Assembly: GCA_937943045.1 (NCBI GenBank)
Contig: CALEBN010000032.1
Location: forward strand, 1 to 64,000
Length of the DNA: 64,000 bases
Direction of reading: 5' to 3'
Source of the DNA: an uncultured Collinsella sp.
Lineage (GTDB): Bacteria; Actinomycetota; Coriobacteriia; Coriobacteriales; Coriobacteriaceae
Shown here: piece after piece, positions 35,492-44,499 of the stretch
Numbering within the stretch: position 1 is the stretch's first letter
How the letters are laid out: every line of letters begins with the position of its first letter
Notes under the pieces: model-generated
Database searches by the model: none
What the model was told of the DNA's origin: nothing
Seen by the model: the letters and a program-made list of their open reading frames with translations, nothing else
Program-made: the position numbers and the translations under genes

Positions 35492-38323
35492 CTACTCCCC
35501 CAGCAGAGCCTTCTCGGGCGTGATCGGCAGCGAGCGAACCTGGTGGCTGGTGGCGTGTGCCACGGCCGAGGCCACGGCGGCGAGCGGCGTGTTGATGACG
35601 ACCTCGCCGATCGACTTGGCGCCAAACGGGCCCGTCGGCTCGTAGCTCGGCTCAAAGGCCACGCGAATACTGCCGATATCCAGGCGCGTGGGCAGCTTGT
35701 AGCTCATAAAGTTGCCGGTGCGCAGGCGGCCGCGCTCATCATGCTCGACGATCTCGTAGAGCGCGTGACCGATGCCCTGGGCAATGCCGCCCTCGGCCTG
35801 GACGCGCGCGAGTGCCTCGTTGATCACGGTGCCGCAGTCCACAGCCGCCGCGTAGTCCACCACAGTCACCTTGCCGGTGGCCTTGTCGACCTCGACCTCG
35901 GCAATGCCGGCCATAAACGGCGGAGGCGAAACGGGCAGGCAGGCAGAGGCATGCGAGGTGAGCGCGTCACCGCCCGCGATGTTCTTGACGCACAGGTTGG
36001 CAAAGTCGCGCAGCGTGAGGTAGCGGTTCTGCTCGCGCGCGGCACGCTCGTCGGACAGGCGCACGTACTGACCATCAAAGACCACGTCGGCAGCGTCCAC
36101 GTCCCACATCTGGGCGGCCTTGGCGCAGATCTTCTCACGCAGCTCGGTCGCGGCGTTCTTGGCGGCAAGGCCCGTCACGTACGTACCCGAGCTCGCGTAC
36201 GAGCCGGCGTCAAACGGCGACACATCGGTGTCAACGCCGCGCACCACGATCATCGAACTCTCCGCGCCCAGCTCCTCGGCGGCAATCTGCGCCAGGATCG
36301 TGTCGACGCCCATGCCGTTATCGGTGGCACCGGTGCCGATGGTAATGAAGCCGTCCTCTTCCAGGCGCATGTCGATGCCGGCGATATCCACGTTGGAGAT
36401 GCCCGAGCCCTGCATGGTGAGCGCGCAGCCCAGAGCGCGCACGCGGTCGCCCAGGTCCACGGCCAACGGCTTGTCGCGCCAGCCGATCATGTCCATCGCG
36501 CGCAGCAGGCAGCGGTCGAGCGCGCAGGCGTTGAGCTTCTCGTTGTAGTACTGCGGCATGATCTCGCCCTCGCGCACGATGTTCTTAAGGCGCAGGTCGG
36601 CGGGGTCCATGTGCAGCATGTCGGCGAGCTCGTTGACGGCGCTCTCCACGGCAAACTGGCCCTGGGTGGCACCGTAGCCACGATACGCGCCGCCGCGGTT
36701 GGTATTGGTGTAGACGGCGTCCCAGCTAAAGCGGCTCGCCTTCACGTGGTTGTAGATGGGCAGGCTCTTGTGGCCCGAAAGGCCGATCGTCGTGGTAGCG
36801 TGCTCGCCGTACGCGCCGGCGTTAGACAGCGTGTGCAGATCGATGGCCGTGATGGTGCCGTCGTTCATGGCGCCCAGCTTGACGGTCATCTGCATCTGGT
36901 GGCGCGAGTTGCCCGCGGTGATGGTCTCCTCACGGGTGTAGCAGCAATAGCTCGGACGGCCGGTCTGCTGCGTCACAAACGCAACGAAGATCTCGCAGCA
37001 ACCCGTCTGCTTGGAGCCAAAGCCGCCGCCGATGCGCGGCTTAATGACCTGCACCTGCGACTGCGGAATGTCGAGCGACTGCGCGACCATGCGGCGCACG
37101 TGGAAGGGCACCTGCGTAGAGGTGGTCACCGAGATACGCCCGAACGCGTCGGTCGTCGCGAAGGCGCGGAAGGTCTCCATGGGCGCGGTCTGCGTGGCCT
37201 GGCTGGTGTAGGTGCGGGTGAAGACGATGTCGCTCTGGGCGAAGGCCTCGTCCAAGTCGCCAAAATCGCTGGTACCGCTGCACACCAGGTTGCGGGACAC
37301 GTCGCCGCCCTGCGGGAACATAAAGGTCACGTCGCCCTCGGGGTGGACCACGATGTCGTTATCGAGTGCCTGGGTGAAGTCGAGCAGCGGCTCGAGCACC
37401 TCATAGTCAACCTTGATGAGCTTGAGCGCCTTGTCGGCGGCCTCCTCAGTCTCGGCGGCGACGATCGCCACTTCCTCGTTTTGGTAGCGCACGAGGTTCT
37501 CGAGGATCAGGCGATCGTAGGGACTCGGCTGCGGATAGCTCTGGCCGGCGATGGTAAAGCGGCGCTTGGGCACGTCCTCGTAGGTGTAGACACCCACCAC
37601 GCCGGGGACCTTCAGTGCACGCGAGGTGTCGATGGAGCGGATCTTGGCGCGCGCATACGGGCTGCGCTTGAGCTTAACGATGAGCGCGCCGGCGGGCACC
37701 ATATCGCCCGTGTAGACGGGACGGCCCTCGAGCAGAGCCTTCGAATCCTTCTTGGGCTGCTTGTGGGTGATCTGCTTGTAGGAGACGCCGTCAGAGCTGG
37801 TGTCGTTGCCGGGCAGCTCGGGCATCTCGAAGCCCACCTGAACGCCGGACTCGTTGAGGAAGCGCACGATGGCGCGCAGCTGGCTCTCGTAGCCGCTGCA
37901 ACGGCAGAGGTTGCCGGCGAGCTGGCGTGAGAGCTCCTCGCGCGTGGCGACGAGGCTCGGGTCCTCCTTGGCTGCACGGGCGAGCGCCAGCACGTTCATG
38001 ATGAGGCCGGGGGCACAAAAACCACACTGCTCGGCGCCTTCGGCAGCCATCGCACGGGCGAGTGCCTCGGACTCGGCCTTAAGGCCCTCAAGCGTGGTGA
38101 TGGTATGTCCCTCAACACGGGCAGCGGGAACCGAGCAGCTCAGCACCGGGTCGCCGTCGAGCCACACCGTGCACAGACCGCAGTTGGTGGTCTCGCAGGC
38201 ACAGCGCACCGACGCGCAGCCCTGCTCGCGCAGCAGCGCAAAGAGCATAGTATCGGGGGCAATCTGAACCTTGACCTTGCGGCCGTTGAGCGTAAAGGAA
38301 AGATCGATGAGTTTGGCAGCCAT
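35492..38323 (-). CDS. Molybdenum hydroxylase, fused [2Fe-2S] and molybdopterin subunits
   Basis: 943 residues, xanthine dehydrogenase/aldehyde oxidase family. Residues about 1-160 are the small subunit: plant-type cluster CETTNCGLCTVWLDGDPVLSC and second cluster EQCGFCAPGLIM with NLCRCSGY. The rest is the molybdopterin large subunit: IGGGFGSKQTGC, NRGGAYRGYGATQGQFAVES and the terminal FGAKSIGEVV with the catalytic Glu. It hydroxylates purines or N-heterocycles, passing electrons to the FAD subunit encoded just upstream (1-base overlap). Location near mobA, DUF3343 and sel genes raises the possibility of a selenium-dependent hydroxylase with labile Se, which is inference; the substrate is unknown. 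Confidence 0.88.
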   Translation of the reverse strand: MAAKLIDLSFTLNGRKVKVQIAPDTMLFALLREQGCASVRCACETTNCGLCTVWLDGDPVLSCSVPAARVEGHTITTLEGLKAESEALARAMAAEGAEQCGFCAPGLIMNVLALARAAKEDPSLVATREELSRQLAGNLCRCSGYESQLRAIVRFLNESGVQVGFEMPELPGNDTSSDGVSYKQITHKQPKKDSKALLEGRPVYTGDMVPAGALIVKLKRSPYARAKIRSIDTSRALKVPGVVGVYTYEDVPKRRFTIAGQSYPQPSPYDRLILENLVRYQNEEVAIVAAETEEAADKALKLIKVDYEVLEPLLDFTQALDNDIVVHPEGDVTFMFPQGGDVSRNLVCSGTSDFGDLDEAFAQSDIVFTRTYTSQATQTAPMETFRAFATTDAFGRISVTTSTQVPFHVRRMVAQSLDIPQSQVQVIKPRIGGGFGSKQTGCCEIFVAFVTQQTGRPSYCCYTREETITAGNSRHQMQMTVKLGAMNDGTITAIDLHTLSNAGAYGEHATTTIGLSGHKSLPIYNHVKASRFSWDAVYTNTNRGGAYRGYGATQGQFAVESAVNELADMLHMDPADLRLKNIVREGEIMPQYYNEKLNACALDRCLLRAMDMIGWRDKPLAVDLGDRVRALGCALTMQGSGISNVDIAGIDMRLEEDGFITIGTGATDNGMGVDTILAQIAAEELGAESSMIVVRGVDTDVSPFDAGSYASSGTYVTGLAAKNAATELREKICAKAAQMWDVDAADVVFDGQYVRLSDERAAREQNRYLTLRDFANLCVKNIAGGDALTSHASACLPVSPPPFMAGIAEVEVDKATGKVTVVDYAAAVDCGTVINEALARVQAEGGIAQGIGHALYEIVEHDERGRLRTGNFMSYKLPTRLDIGSIRVAFEPSYEPTGPFGAKSIGEVVINTPLAAVASAVAHATSHQVRSLPITPEKALLGE

Positions 38324-39237
38324 TAGCGCACCTCGCTAGAATCGACGCCGGGCACGCGGCGGCAGGAATACTCGTCGGTGGCAAACTTGGGGACCTGCAC
38401 GGTCTCGAGCTCGCGGGCAAGCGCGGCAGAAAGCTCGATGCCGGCGGCGCGGCGCACAGCCTGAATCGCCAGCGGGGCCGAGATGCGACGGCGGTAGTCA
38501 GCCGAGCCCCACATGTTGGTGCCGTAGCTCAGTGTGCGTACGGACGCGGCCAGGGCACGCAGCTCGTCCTCGGAAGGCCGCTCGTTCACCAGGCCGCATG
38601 CCTCGCCCTGCAGCAGGGCCGCGCGCAGCGGGCGGGCACCCACGGTGACGTGCCAGCTGTTGTCCCACCAGGCAGCGGTGACGTTTAAGGAGGGGAAGTC
38701 GGTCGCGGCCTTGCGCACGGCCTCATAGCTTGCGCGGTAATCGTGCTTAACGACCACCACGTGCTCGATCACGTCGCGCACGTAACCCATGTCGACAAAC
38801 TCGGCGAGCGGCACGCGGCCGGCGCCCGTCAGCTCAACATAGGAATCGAGCGCGAGGAAGGCGGAGAGAACGTCCGAGAAGCCAAAGCGACCGTAGATGC
38901 TGCCGCCCACCGTGGCGGTATTGCGCAGCTGCACGCCCACGATATCGTGGACGGCGAACTCAAAGACATGGTTGACAAGCGCGTTGAGCTCGGCATGGCG
39001 CTCGAGCTGGCGCAGGGTACACATGGCACCGATGCGAAACTCGGTCTCGGTCTCCTCGATCTGATCGAGTCCGCAGGCCGAAAGGTCAATCGCCGTCGCC
39101 ACGCGACGCGAACCCAGGCGCATCCAGATGCCGCCGCCCACAATCTTGTTGTTGCGGTTCTTCTGTAAGAGCTCATAGGCTTCGGCCGCGTTTCCAACAC
39201 GGACGTAGGTACCGAACTTGAGCACGTTCTCCCCCAT
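38323..39237 (-). CDS. FAD-binding subunit of the molybdenum hydroxylase
   Basis: 304 residues. VGGGIWMRLGSRRVATAIDLS and NTATVGGSIYGRFGFSDVL are the two FAD-contact regions of the CO-dehydrogenase-flavoprotein type domain; the C-terminal CODH_C-like part contains RRRISAPLAIQAVRRAAG. It takes electrons from the Fe-S clusters of the partner at 35492-38323 and passes them to NAD or another acceptor. First gene of the two-gene operon. Start MGENVLKFGTYVRVG agrees with the family. Confidence 0.87.
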   Translation of the reverse strand: MGENVLKFGTYVRVGNAAEAYELLQKNRNNKIVGGGIWMRLGSRRVATAIDLSACGLDQIEETETEFRIGAMCTLRQLERHAELNALVNHVFEFAVHDIVGVQLRNTATVGGSIYGRFGFSDVLSAFLALDSYVELTGAGRVPLAEFVDMGYVRDVIEHVVVVKHDYRASYEAVRKAATDFPSLNVTAAWWDNSWHVTVGARPLRAALLQGEACGLVNERPSEDELRALAASVRTLSYGTNMWGSADYRRRISAPLAIQAVRRAAGIELSAALARELETVQVPKFATDEYSCRRVPGVDSSEVR

Positions 39238-39316
39238 CTCTTTACTTGTCCAGTACTTTTAAGTGTACCAAACGAGGGGCCGCACACCGTTTTAGGACAA
39301 AATCCACCCACCCATC

Positions 39317-39391
39317 CATAACTTGCGGTGATATACGGACTGATTAGCCGTTCTGGAACGCAAAACAGTCCGTATTTCACCGCAAGTTATG
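39317..39391. repeat. Dispersed hairpin, copy between gdhA and the hydroxylase operon
   Basis: 26-base arms (39317-39342 and 39366-39391) with one mismatch, beginning CATAACTTGCGGTGATATAC. The TTGCGGTGAAAT part matches the other three copies, while the inner arm (ACGGACTG instead of AGTTCCTG) is changed on both sides, so pairing is conserved. Confidence 0.85.
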
Positions 39392-39407
39392 AGGAGTCCT
39401 CCGGGAT

Positions 39408-39440
39408 AGAAAAGGCTCCCAGCCGGAATAGCTGGGAGCC
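39408..39440 (-). terminator. gdhA terminator
   Basis: GGCTCCCAGC/GCTGGGAGCC 10-bp stem, 7-base loop, then TTTTCTA on the minus strand, 27 bases after the gdhA stop. Confidence 0.88.
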
Positions 39441-39466
39441 TCATCACATGCTATGTCAGGCAGGGT

Positions 39467-40822
39467 TTAGCAGACGCCCTGGGCGAGCATGGCGTCGGCG
39501 ACCTTCAGGAAGCCGGCGATGTTGGCGCCCATGACAAAGTTGCCCTCCTGGCCGTACTCCTTGGCGGTGTCGTCCACGTTATGGAACATGCCGCGCATGA
39601 GCTGCTCGAGCTTGCCGTCGACCTCCTCGAAGGTCCAGGACAGGTGCTCGGCGTTCTGGCTCATCTCCAGGCCGGACACGAGCACGCCGCCGGCGTTGGC
39701 AGCCTTACCAGGCATAAAGGCGACGCCGTTCTCCTGGAAGTAGGTCGTGGCCTCGATGGTCGTGGGCATGTTCGCGCCCTCGCCGACCACCTTGCAGCCG
39801 TTGGCGACGAGCGCCTGGGCATCCTCGAGCAGCAGCGTGTTCTCGCGAGCGCAGGGCAGCGCGATGTCGCAGGGCAGCTGCCACACGCCGCGGCCGTCGC
39901 CCTCGTGCCACACGGCGTTAGGCTTCTCGTCAACGTACATAGCGAGCGTGACGCCCTTGTCGTGGCCGGAGCGCTTCTTATTGTAGATGTGCTCGAGCAC
40001 GGTGTAGTCGATGCCGTCGGGATCCTCGACCCAGCCGTGGGTATCGGAGCAGGCGAGCACCTTGCCGCCGAGCTGAGTGACCTTCTGGACCGCGTAGATA
40101 GCGACGTTGCCGGAGCCGTGAACGACGACGTTCTTGCCCTCGAAGGAGTCACCGCGGCTCTTGAGGTACTCGTCCACAAAGTAGGCCAGACCGTAACCGG
40201 TGGCCTCGGTACGAGCGAGCGAGCCGCCAAAGGAGAGGCCCTTACCGGTAAGGACGCCGGTCCACTCGTTGGTCAGGCGCTTGTACTGACCGAACAGGTA
40301 GGCAACCTCGCGGCCGCCAACGCCCAGGTCGCCGGCGGGAACATCGGTGTTGGGGCCGATGTGGCGATAGAGCTCGGTCATGAAGGACTGGCAGAAGTGC
40401 ATGATCTCGTTGTTGGACTTGCCCTTGGGGTCAAAGTCGGAGCCGCCCTTGCCGCCGCCCATGGGAAGGGTGGTCAGGCTGTTCTTGAGGATCTGCTCCA
40501 GGCCCAGGAACTTGAGCATACCCAGGGTGACCGTCGGATTAAAGCGCAGGCCGCCCTTGTAGGGTCCAATGGCAGAGTTGAACTCGACGCGGTAGCCGCG
40601 ATTGACCTGGACCTTGCCCTGGTCGTCAACCCAGGGGACACGGAACATAACGATGCGCTCGGGCTCGACGAGGCGCTCAAGCAGGGCGGCCTCCTCGTAC
40701 TCGGGATGGGCGTCGAGCGCCGGCTGGATGGTACCGAGGATCTCGGTCGCGGCCTGGATGAACTCAGGCTGCTCGGGATAGCGGGCCTTGAGCTCGTCGA
40801 GAACTTTCTGCGTGTAGCTCAT
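39467..40822 (-). CDS. gdhA: Glutamate dehydrogenase (hexameric, probably NADP type)
   Basis: 451 residues from MSYTQKVLDELKAR with GGAGGAAGC just upstream. GPYKGGLRFNPTVTLGMLKF, the catalytic-lysine motif PMGGGKGGSDFDPKG, DVPAGDLGVGGREV and the nucleotide-binding VVHGSGNVAIYAVQ define the family; the length of about 450 fits the small hexameric class usually specific for NADP. Converts 2-oxoglutarate and ammonia to glutamate. Single gene with its own terminator; about 250 bases lie before it up to the DUF3343 gene. Confidence 0.95.
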   Translation of the reverse strand: MSYTQKVLDELKARYPEQPEFIQAATEILGTIQPALDAHPEYEEAALLERLVEPERIVMFRVPWVDDQGKVQVNRGYRVEFNSAIGPYKGGLRFNPTVTLGMLKFLGLEQILKNSLTTLPMGGGKGGSDFDPKGKSNNEIMHFCQSFMTELYRHIGPNTDVPAGDLGVGGREVAYLFGQYKRLTNEWTGVLTGKGLSFGGSLARTEATGYGLAYFVDEYLKSRGDSFEGKNVVVHGSGNVAIYAVQKVTQLGGKVLACSDTHGWVEDPDGIDYTVLEHIYNKKRSGHDKGVTLAMYVDEKPNAVWHEGDGRGVWQLPCDIALPCARENTLLLEDAQALVANGCKVVGEGANMPTTIEATTYFQENGVAFMPGKAANAGGVLVSGLEMSQNAEHLSWTFEEVDGKLEQLMRGMFHNVDDTAKEYGQEGNFVMGANIAGFLKVADAMLAQGVC

Positions 40823-41073
40823 GCTTCCTCCAATTGATGGAAAAGAAAAGTGTCGTTCGAGGCGCCCCATGCGCCGCGAGCTTTATCGAGTATGGATAAT
40901 ATCGCACTGTTGCAGCAAAGTTACGCATAAGCCGACGAGCAGATGTTTCGTTTTGATTACGATGCAGGTAGAGGCGTTTTTGAGCACCCAACGCGCAAAT
41001 CGCGTGTTTCGAAGCTGTTTCGTCCACATGTTCCAAACCACCATATTGGGCACCTTTGTGGTGGTGTTGGTGG

Positions 41074-41469
41074 TTAGAGGACGAGCTGATGGTAGTCGGC
41101 AGGGGTTATGCGGCCCTCGGTGGCGGCGCGGAAGGCGGCGAGAGCATCGCCCGAGAACGGCATGGCCCAGCACAGACCGCAACCTGCGGTAATGGAGCCG
41201 GGCAAAGGCATAATGCGCCCGGGCACGCCGGCGGCAAGGCACAGCTGTTCACATTCCATCACATCGTAAGTGCTATCGAACGAAACGATGATCTTGCGTT
41301 CGTGATCAGAGGCATCGCCAAACGAGGCCTCGCGGTGCGACTCGCGATACGCAGCCGCCGCTGCCTCTTCCTCGACCGTATGTCCACAGCCGCCACAGCC
41401 GCAGGTGCAAGGCTCGGACCCATCGCAAGTGCAAGGTTCCCCGGTATCGGGGCAAATATCATGTGACAC
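41074..41469 (-). CDS. DUF3343 (putative Se/S carrier-like) protein with Cys-rich N-terminus
   Basis: 131 residues from a GTG with GGGAG 5 bases upstream; an ATG five codons earlier lacks a ribosome site. Residues 5-30 carry seven cysteines (CPDTGEPCTCDGSEPCTCGC and GGC). The rest matches DUF3343: IIVSFDSTYDVMECEQLCLA, then PGSITAGCGLCWAMP. DUF3343 has been linked to selenium or sulfur handling. Its position after mobA and close to selA-selB-selC supports that. The Cys-rich head is not a usual part of the family and could bind metal or selenium; this is inference. Confidence 0.75.
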   Translation of the reverse strand: MSHDICPDTGEPCTCDGSEPCTCGCGGCGHTVEEEAAAAAYRESHREASFGDASDHERKIIVSFDSTYDVMECEQLCLAAGVPGRIMPLPGSITAGCGLCWAMPFSGDALAAFRAATEGRITPADYHQLVL

Positions 41470-41498
41470 GGCATCTCCCGTCATTGATGTGTGCAGAT

Positions 41499-42131
41499 CT
41501 AGGCGAGCAACTCGGCCGCCGCAAACTCCTCGGGCGTATTGACGTTCTCGAAGCAGAGCGTCGAGCCCGCGGCCTTAACGATCTGCGGCTCATCCATATA
41601 ACCGGCCTGAACGCGATTGATCAGGCAGCGAATGCGCTGGCGGTCGCAGGCGAGCAGCTCTTGGGCAACCGGCGCACACGCGTCACGGCGCCAGACGGCG
41701 CAAAGCGGCTCAATCCCCCGCTCCTCACGCGGCACGCACACGTCGAGCGCCTCGGCCTCAACACGATCGGCAAGCGCGCCGATGAGTTCCGGCGAGACAA
41801 ACGGCATATCACAGGCGACGATAGCCGCATGAGGAAGCCGGGCCGCGGCCAACGAACTCGCGATGCCGCGCATGGCACCCGCCGGTCCTTCAAGGTCCGC
41901 CACCACACGCGGCACCAGGCCGCCAAACGTGCGCTCCTCAAGATAGACAAGCTCGCTGGGACGCGAAGTCGTCACGACCAACTCGCCGGCAACTGGCGTC
42001 AGCCGGCCCAGCACGCGCTCGATGAGCGGCTCGCCGCAAAACGCCATGCGCGCCTTATCGCAGCCCATGCGCGACGACAACCCGCCCGCCTGGACGACAC
42101 AAGAAAGATCGGCACGTCTTACGGTAGTCAT
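41499..42131 (-). CDS. mobA: Molybdenum cofactor guanylyltransferase
   Basis: 210 residues. CVVQAGGLSSRMGCDKARM is the nucleotidyltransferase signature with the catalytic Lys; DLEGPAGAMRGI, IVACDMPFVSPELIGAL and ENVNTPEEF follow. GGAGGT is 10 bases before the ATG. It would attach GMP to molybdopterin to form the bis-MGD cofactor needed by FdhF and the orphan oxidoreductase at 46030. Encoded directly after tRNA-Sec, in a selenium/molybdenum cluster. The MobA name is chosen over a MocA-type cytidylyltransferase because of the neighbouring bis-MGD enzymes. Confidence 0.82.
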   Translation of the reverse strand: MTTVRRADLSCVVQAGGLSSRMGCDKARMAFCGEPLIERVLGRLTPVAGELVVTTSRPSELVYLEERTFGGLVPRVVADLEGPAGAMRGIASSLAAARLPHAAIVACDMPFVSPELIGALADRVEAEALDVCVPREERGIEPLCAVWRRDACAPVAQELLACDRQRIRCLINRVQAGYMDEPQIVKAAGSTLCFENVNTPEEFAAAELLA

Positions 42132-42285
42132 ACGACAAAACACCTCCATCGGCATGCTCGAAACCCGATGCACGAAGCTAAATACCGCCGCAGAAATAGC
42201 GGCGCTACGAAAAGCTCGTGCAAAAACAAAACAGCGCCTTTGCGGCACGCAGTAAGACCGCGAGCACAAAAGCGCTGGTAGCGTA

Positions 42286-42382
42286 TGGCGGGAACGTATG
42301 TGAATCGAACACATCCAAGACGTTTTGCACGCCTCGCAACGGTTTTGAGGACCGCGGAGCCCACCGGAGCCCATCCGTTCCC
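42286..42382 (-). tRNA. selC: tRNA-Sec (anticodon UCA)
   Basis: 97 bases including encoded CCA. Long acceptor/T geometry, D-arm GGGCTCCGGTGGGCTCC, anticodon stem GCGGT/ACCGT with loop CCTCAAA (anticodon TCA), long variable arm (GCGAGGCGTGCAAAACGTCTTG region), T-arm TGTGTTCGATTCACA. Starts GGGAACGG and ends GTTCCCGCCA. Delivers selenocysteine at UGA with SelB. Located between selB and mobA on the same strand. Confidence 0.95.
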
Positions 42383-42439
42383 AAGTGCTGAGGTATTTTA
42401 CCAAACCGAGCAGGCCCCATCCCAAAAAGACAAGCAAGA

Positions 42440-42506
42440 AGTTGCGGTGGAATAGTTCCTGTATTTGCTGCCAAAGCCTCCAAATAGGAACTATTTTACC
42501 GCAACT
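42440..42506. repeat. Dispersed hairpin, copy between selB and tRNA-Sec
   Basis: AGTTGCGGTGGAATAGTTCC (from 42440) pairs with GGAACTATTTTACCGCAACT (to 42506), one mismatch, about 27-base loop. It is 25 bases after the selB stop and 57 bases before tRNA-Sec. It may end the selA-selB transcript or mark a processing site ahead of selC. Confidence 0.85.
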
Positions 42507-42531
42507 GAGGAGGCGGGAGCGAGTGACCGGC

Positions 42532-44499
42532 CTAGCGCAGGGAGCGCAGGCCGCCGGCATCCTTGTCGAGCACCGTAAAGCGCACGGCATCCAGGTGCTC
42601 CAAGATGCTGATGGCGCGTTTGCGCGACACACCCAGGGCCTCGCGCAGCACGCTCGTGGTCGCAGCGCCGCCGGCTGCCTCAATGGCGGCGGCGACGAGC
42701 TCACGCGCATGGGCCTCGGCGGCGGCAGACAGGGCAACGTCGCGCTCGACCTTAACGATCGAGCGGTTGAGCGAAAGCTCGCGCAGGGCACGCGTCATGG
42801 TGTCGCGACCGAGCTGCAGCTGTTCGCCCACCTCGGGAAGCGCCGGTGCATCCAGGCCAGCCTCGTCAAGCAGCGCGACGATGCGCTCGCAAGCCTCTCG
42901 CACCACGCGTGCCGCCGCGGCGGCCGAATGCGGATCGAATACCTCGGCGCCCTCGGCGGCGCACACGCCACGCGAGCAGCCCTCGGCAATCAGAGCCGAG
43001 GCAACGCCTTCATCAGCGGCAGGCCACGCAGCATGGGCAACGGCGCCAGGCGTAAAGCCCGTCTCCTTGGGAGCCGCCGCGTGCATGGCTGACAGGGTCG
43101 CCGCCAGCGCATCCATAGCGGCGTCGAGCGCGGAAGAATCTGCATACAGCGAGCCATCCGAGCCAGCAAGCGCGCAAGCAGCGCCCTGCGCCACCAGCCC
43201 GCGCAGCGCGGTATCGACCTCGCCGATACCAAGATCCAAACCCCTAGCAACATCAACGGCCGCAACCGGCAACGTCTGCAGCGCCAGCCACGCCTCAACA
43301 CCAGCGGCGGTATCGCCGGCCTCAAGCGCCACATACAGCGCACGCTCTCCTTCGGCAAGCTCGCGCGAACGACGGCAACGCGAAAGCAGCACACGCCCGC
43401 CGCCAATGAGCATAACGGGCGAATACGACAGCACCACAGCATGGTCTCCGGCTCGCAGCGGCAGCGGCTCCTCCAAGCGCACCTGCACGGTACGGGTCTC
43501 GCCCACCGCCATGGGGGCCTCGCCCTCCATAAGCATGATGCGGCCGACAACCTCGGCCGTACCCGCCATCACATGCACGCGCGCGCCCGACTCGAGCACA
43601 CGCGGTTTAGCGCCCTCGCGGCCCAGGTAGGTAAACGTCATCATAAAGCGCAGCGTCTGGCCAAAACGGCCCTCCACGCCGAGCATCTCGCCGCGATCGA
43701 GCGCGGCGACAGCATCGCCCACCAAGTTGAGCGCCACACGCTGACCGGGCAACGCCTGCTGCGTGTCGCCATGCACCTGGATCCCGCGTACGCGGCAGAC
43801 CGTACGCGACGGCAAAGCCATCAGCTCGTCGCCCACCGCAACCGGCGCATCGTGCAGCGTTCCCGTCACCACGGTACCGGCGCCCTTAATCGTAAAGCAG
43901 CGGTCAATCGGCAGGCGCGGCGCGGCATCGGTGCGCTCGGCACGGTCGCGGCAGGCATCCCAGCAGGCACTTACCTGCTCGTCGAGCACCGCAAGCAGCC
44001 CGTCGATCCCCTCGCCCGTCTTAGACGACACGGGCACAATCGGCGCGCCCGCAAACACGGTACCCGACAAAAAGTCATCGACATCGAGCTCGGCAAGCTC
44101 GGTCATCTCGGCATCGGCCAGGTCACACATCGTCAGCGCCACCACCATATGCGTGACGCCCAGCAGCTCCAGCACGTGCACGTGCTCGCGCGTCTGCGGC
44201 ATTACACCCTCAACGGCAGAGACCACCAGCACGGCAACGTCGATGCCTGTCGCACCCTGCACCATGGCGCGCAGGTAATGCGCGTGGCCCGGCACGTCGA
44301 CCAGGCCGACGATCTTGCCACTCGGCAGTGCCAGCTCGCCAAAGCCCAGCTCCACGGTCATACCGCGACGGCGCTCAACCTCCAGACGGTCGGGATTCTT
44401 GCCGGTCAGCGCCTCGATCAATGCCGACTTGCCGTGGTCAACGTGGCCCGCCGTGCCAACGATAACGGGACACTCCACCAGCGCCTGAACCTCACTCAT
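42532..44499 (-). CDS. selB: Selenocysteine-specific elongation factor
   Basis: 655 residues. GTPase domain with VGTAGHVDHGKSALIEALTG, RRRGMTVELGFGEL and VDVPGHAHYLRAMVQGATGI, two EF-Tu-like beta domains, and a long C-terminal winged-helix region that binds the SECIS hairpin. It carries Sec-tRNA to the ribosome at recoded UGA codons, such as codon 140 of fdhF in this window. ATG overlaps the selA TGA (ATGA), so the two are co-translated. Confidence 0.95.
   Translation of the reverse strand: MSEVQALVECPVIVGTAGHVDHGKSALIEALTGKNPDRLEVERRRGMTVELGFGELALPSGKIVGLVDVPGHAHYLRAMVQGATGIDVAVLVVSAVEGVMPQTREHVHVLELLGVTHMVVALTMCDLADAEMTELAELDVDDFLSGTVFAGAPIVPVSSKTGEGIDGLLAVLDEQVSACWDACRDRAERTDAAPRLPIDRCFTIKGAGTVVTGTLHDAPVAVGDELMALPSRTVCRVRGIQVHGDTQQALPGQRVALNLVGDAVAALDRGEMLGVEGRFGQTLRFMMTFTYLGREGAKPRVLESGARVHVMAGTAEVVGRIMLMEGEAPMAVGETRTVQVRLEEPLPLRAGDHAVVLSYSPVMLIGGGRVLLSRCRRSRELAEGERALYVALEAGDTAAGVEAWLALQTLPVAAVDVARGLDLGIGEVDTALRGLVAQGAACALAGSDGSLYADSSALDAAMDALAATLSAMHAAAPKETGFTPGAVAHAAWPAADEGVASALIAEGCSRGVCAAEGAEVFDPHSAAAAARVVREACERIVALLDEAGLDAPALPEVGEQLQLGRDTMTRALRELSLNRSIVKVERDVALSAAAEAHARELVAAAIEAAGGAATTSVLREALGVSRKRAISILEHLDAVRFTVLDKDAGGLRSLR

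Noticed and set aside
35453..37930. 825-codon plus-strand frame opposite the molybdenum hydroxylase
   Set aside because: Antisense shadow of a high-GC gene with no ribosome site or domain signal.
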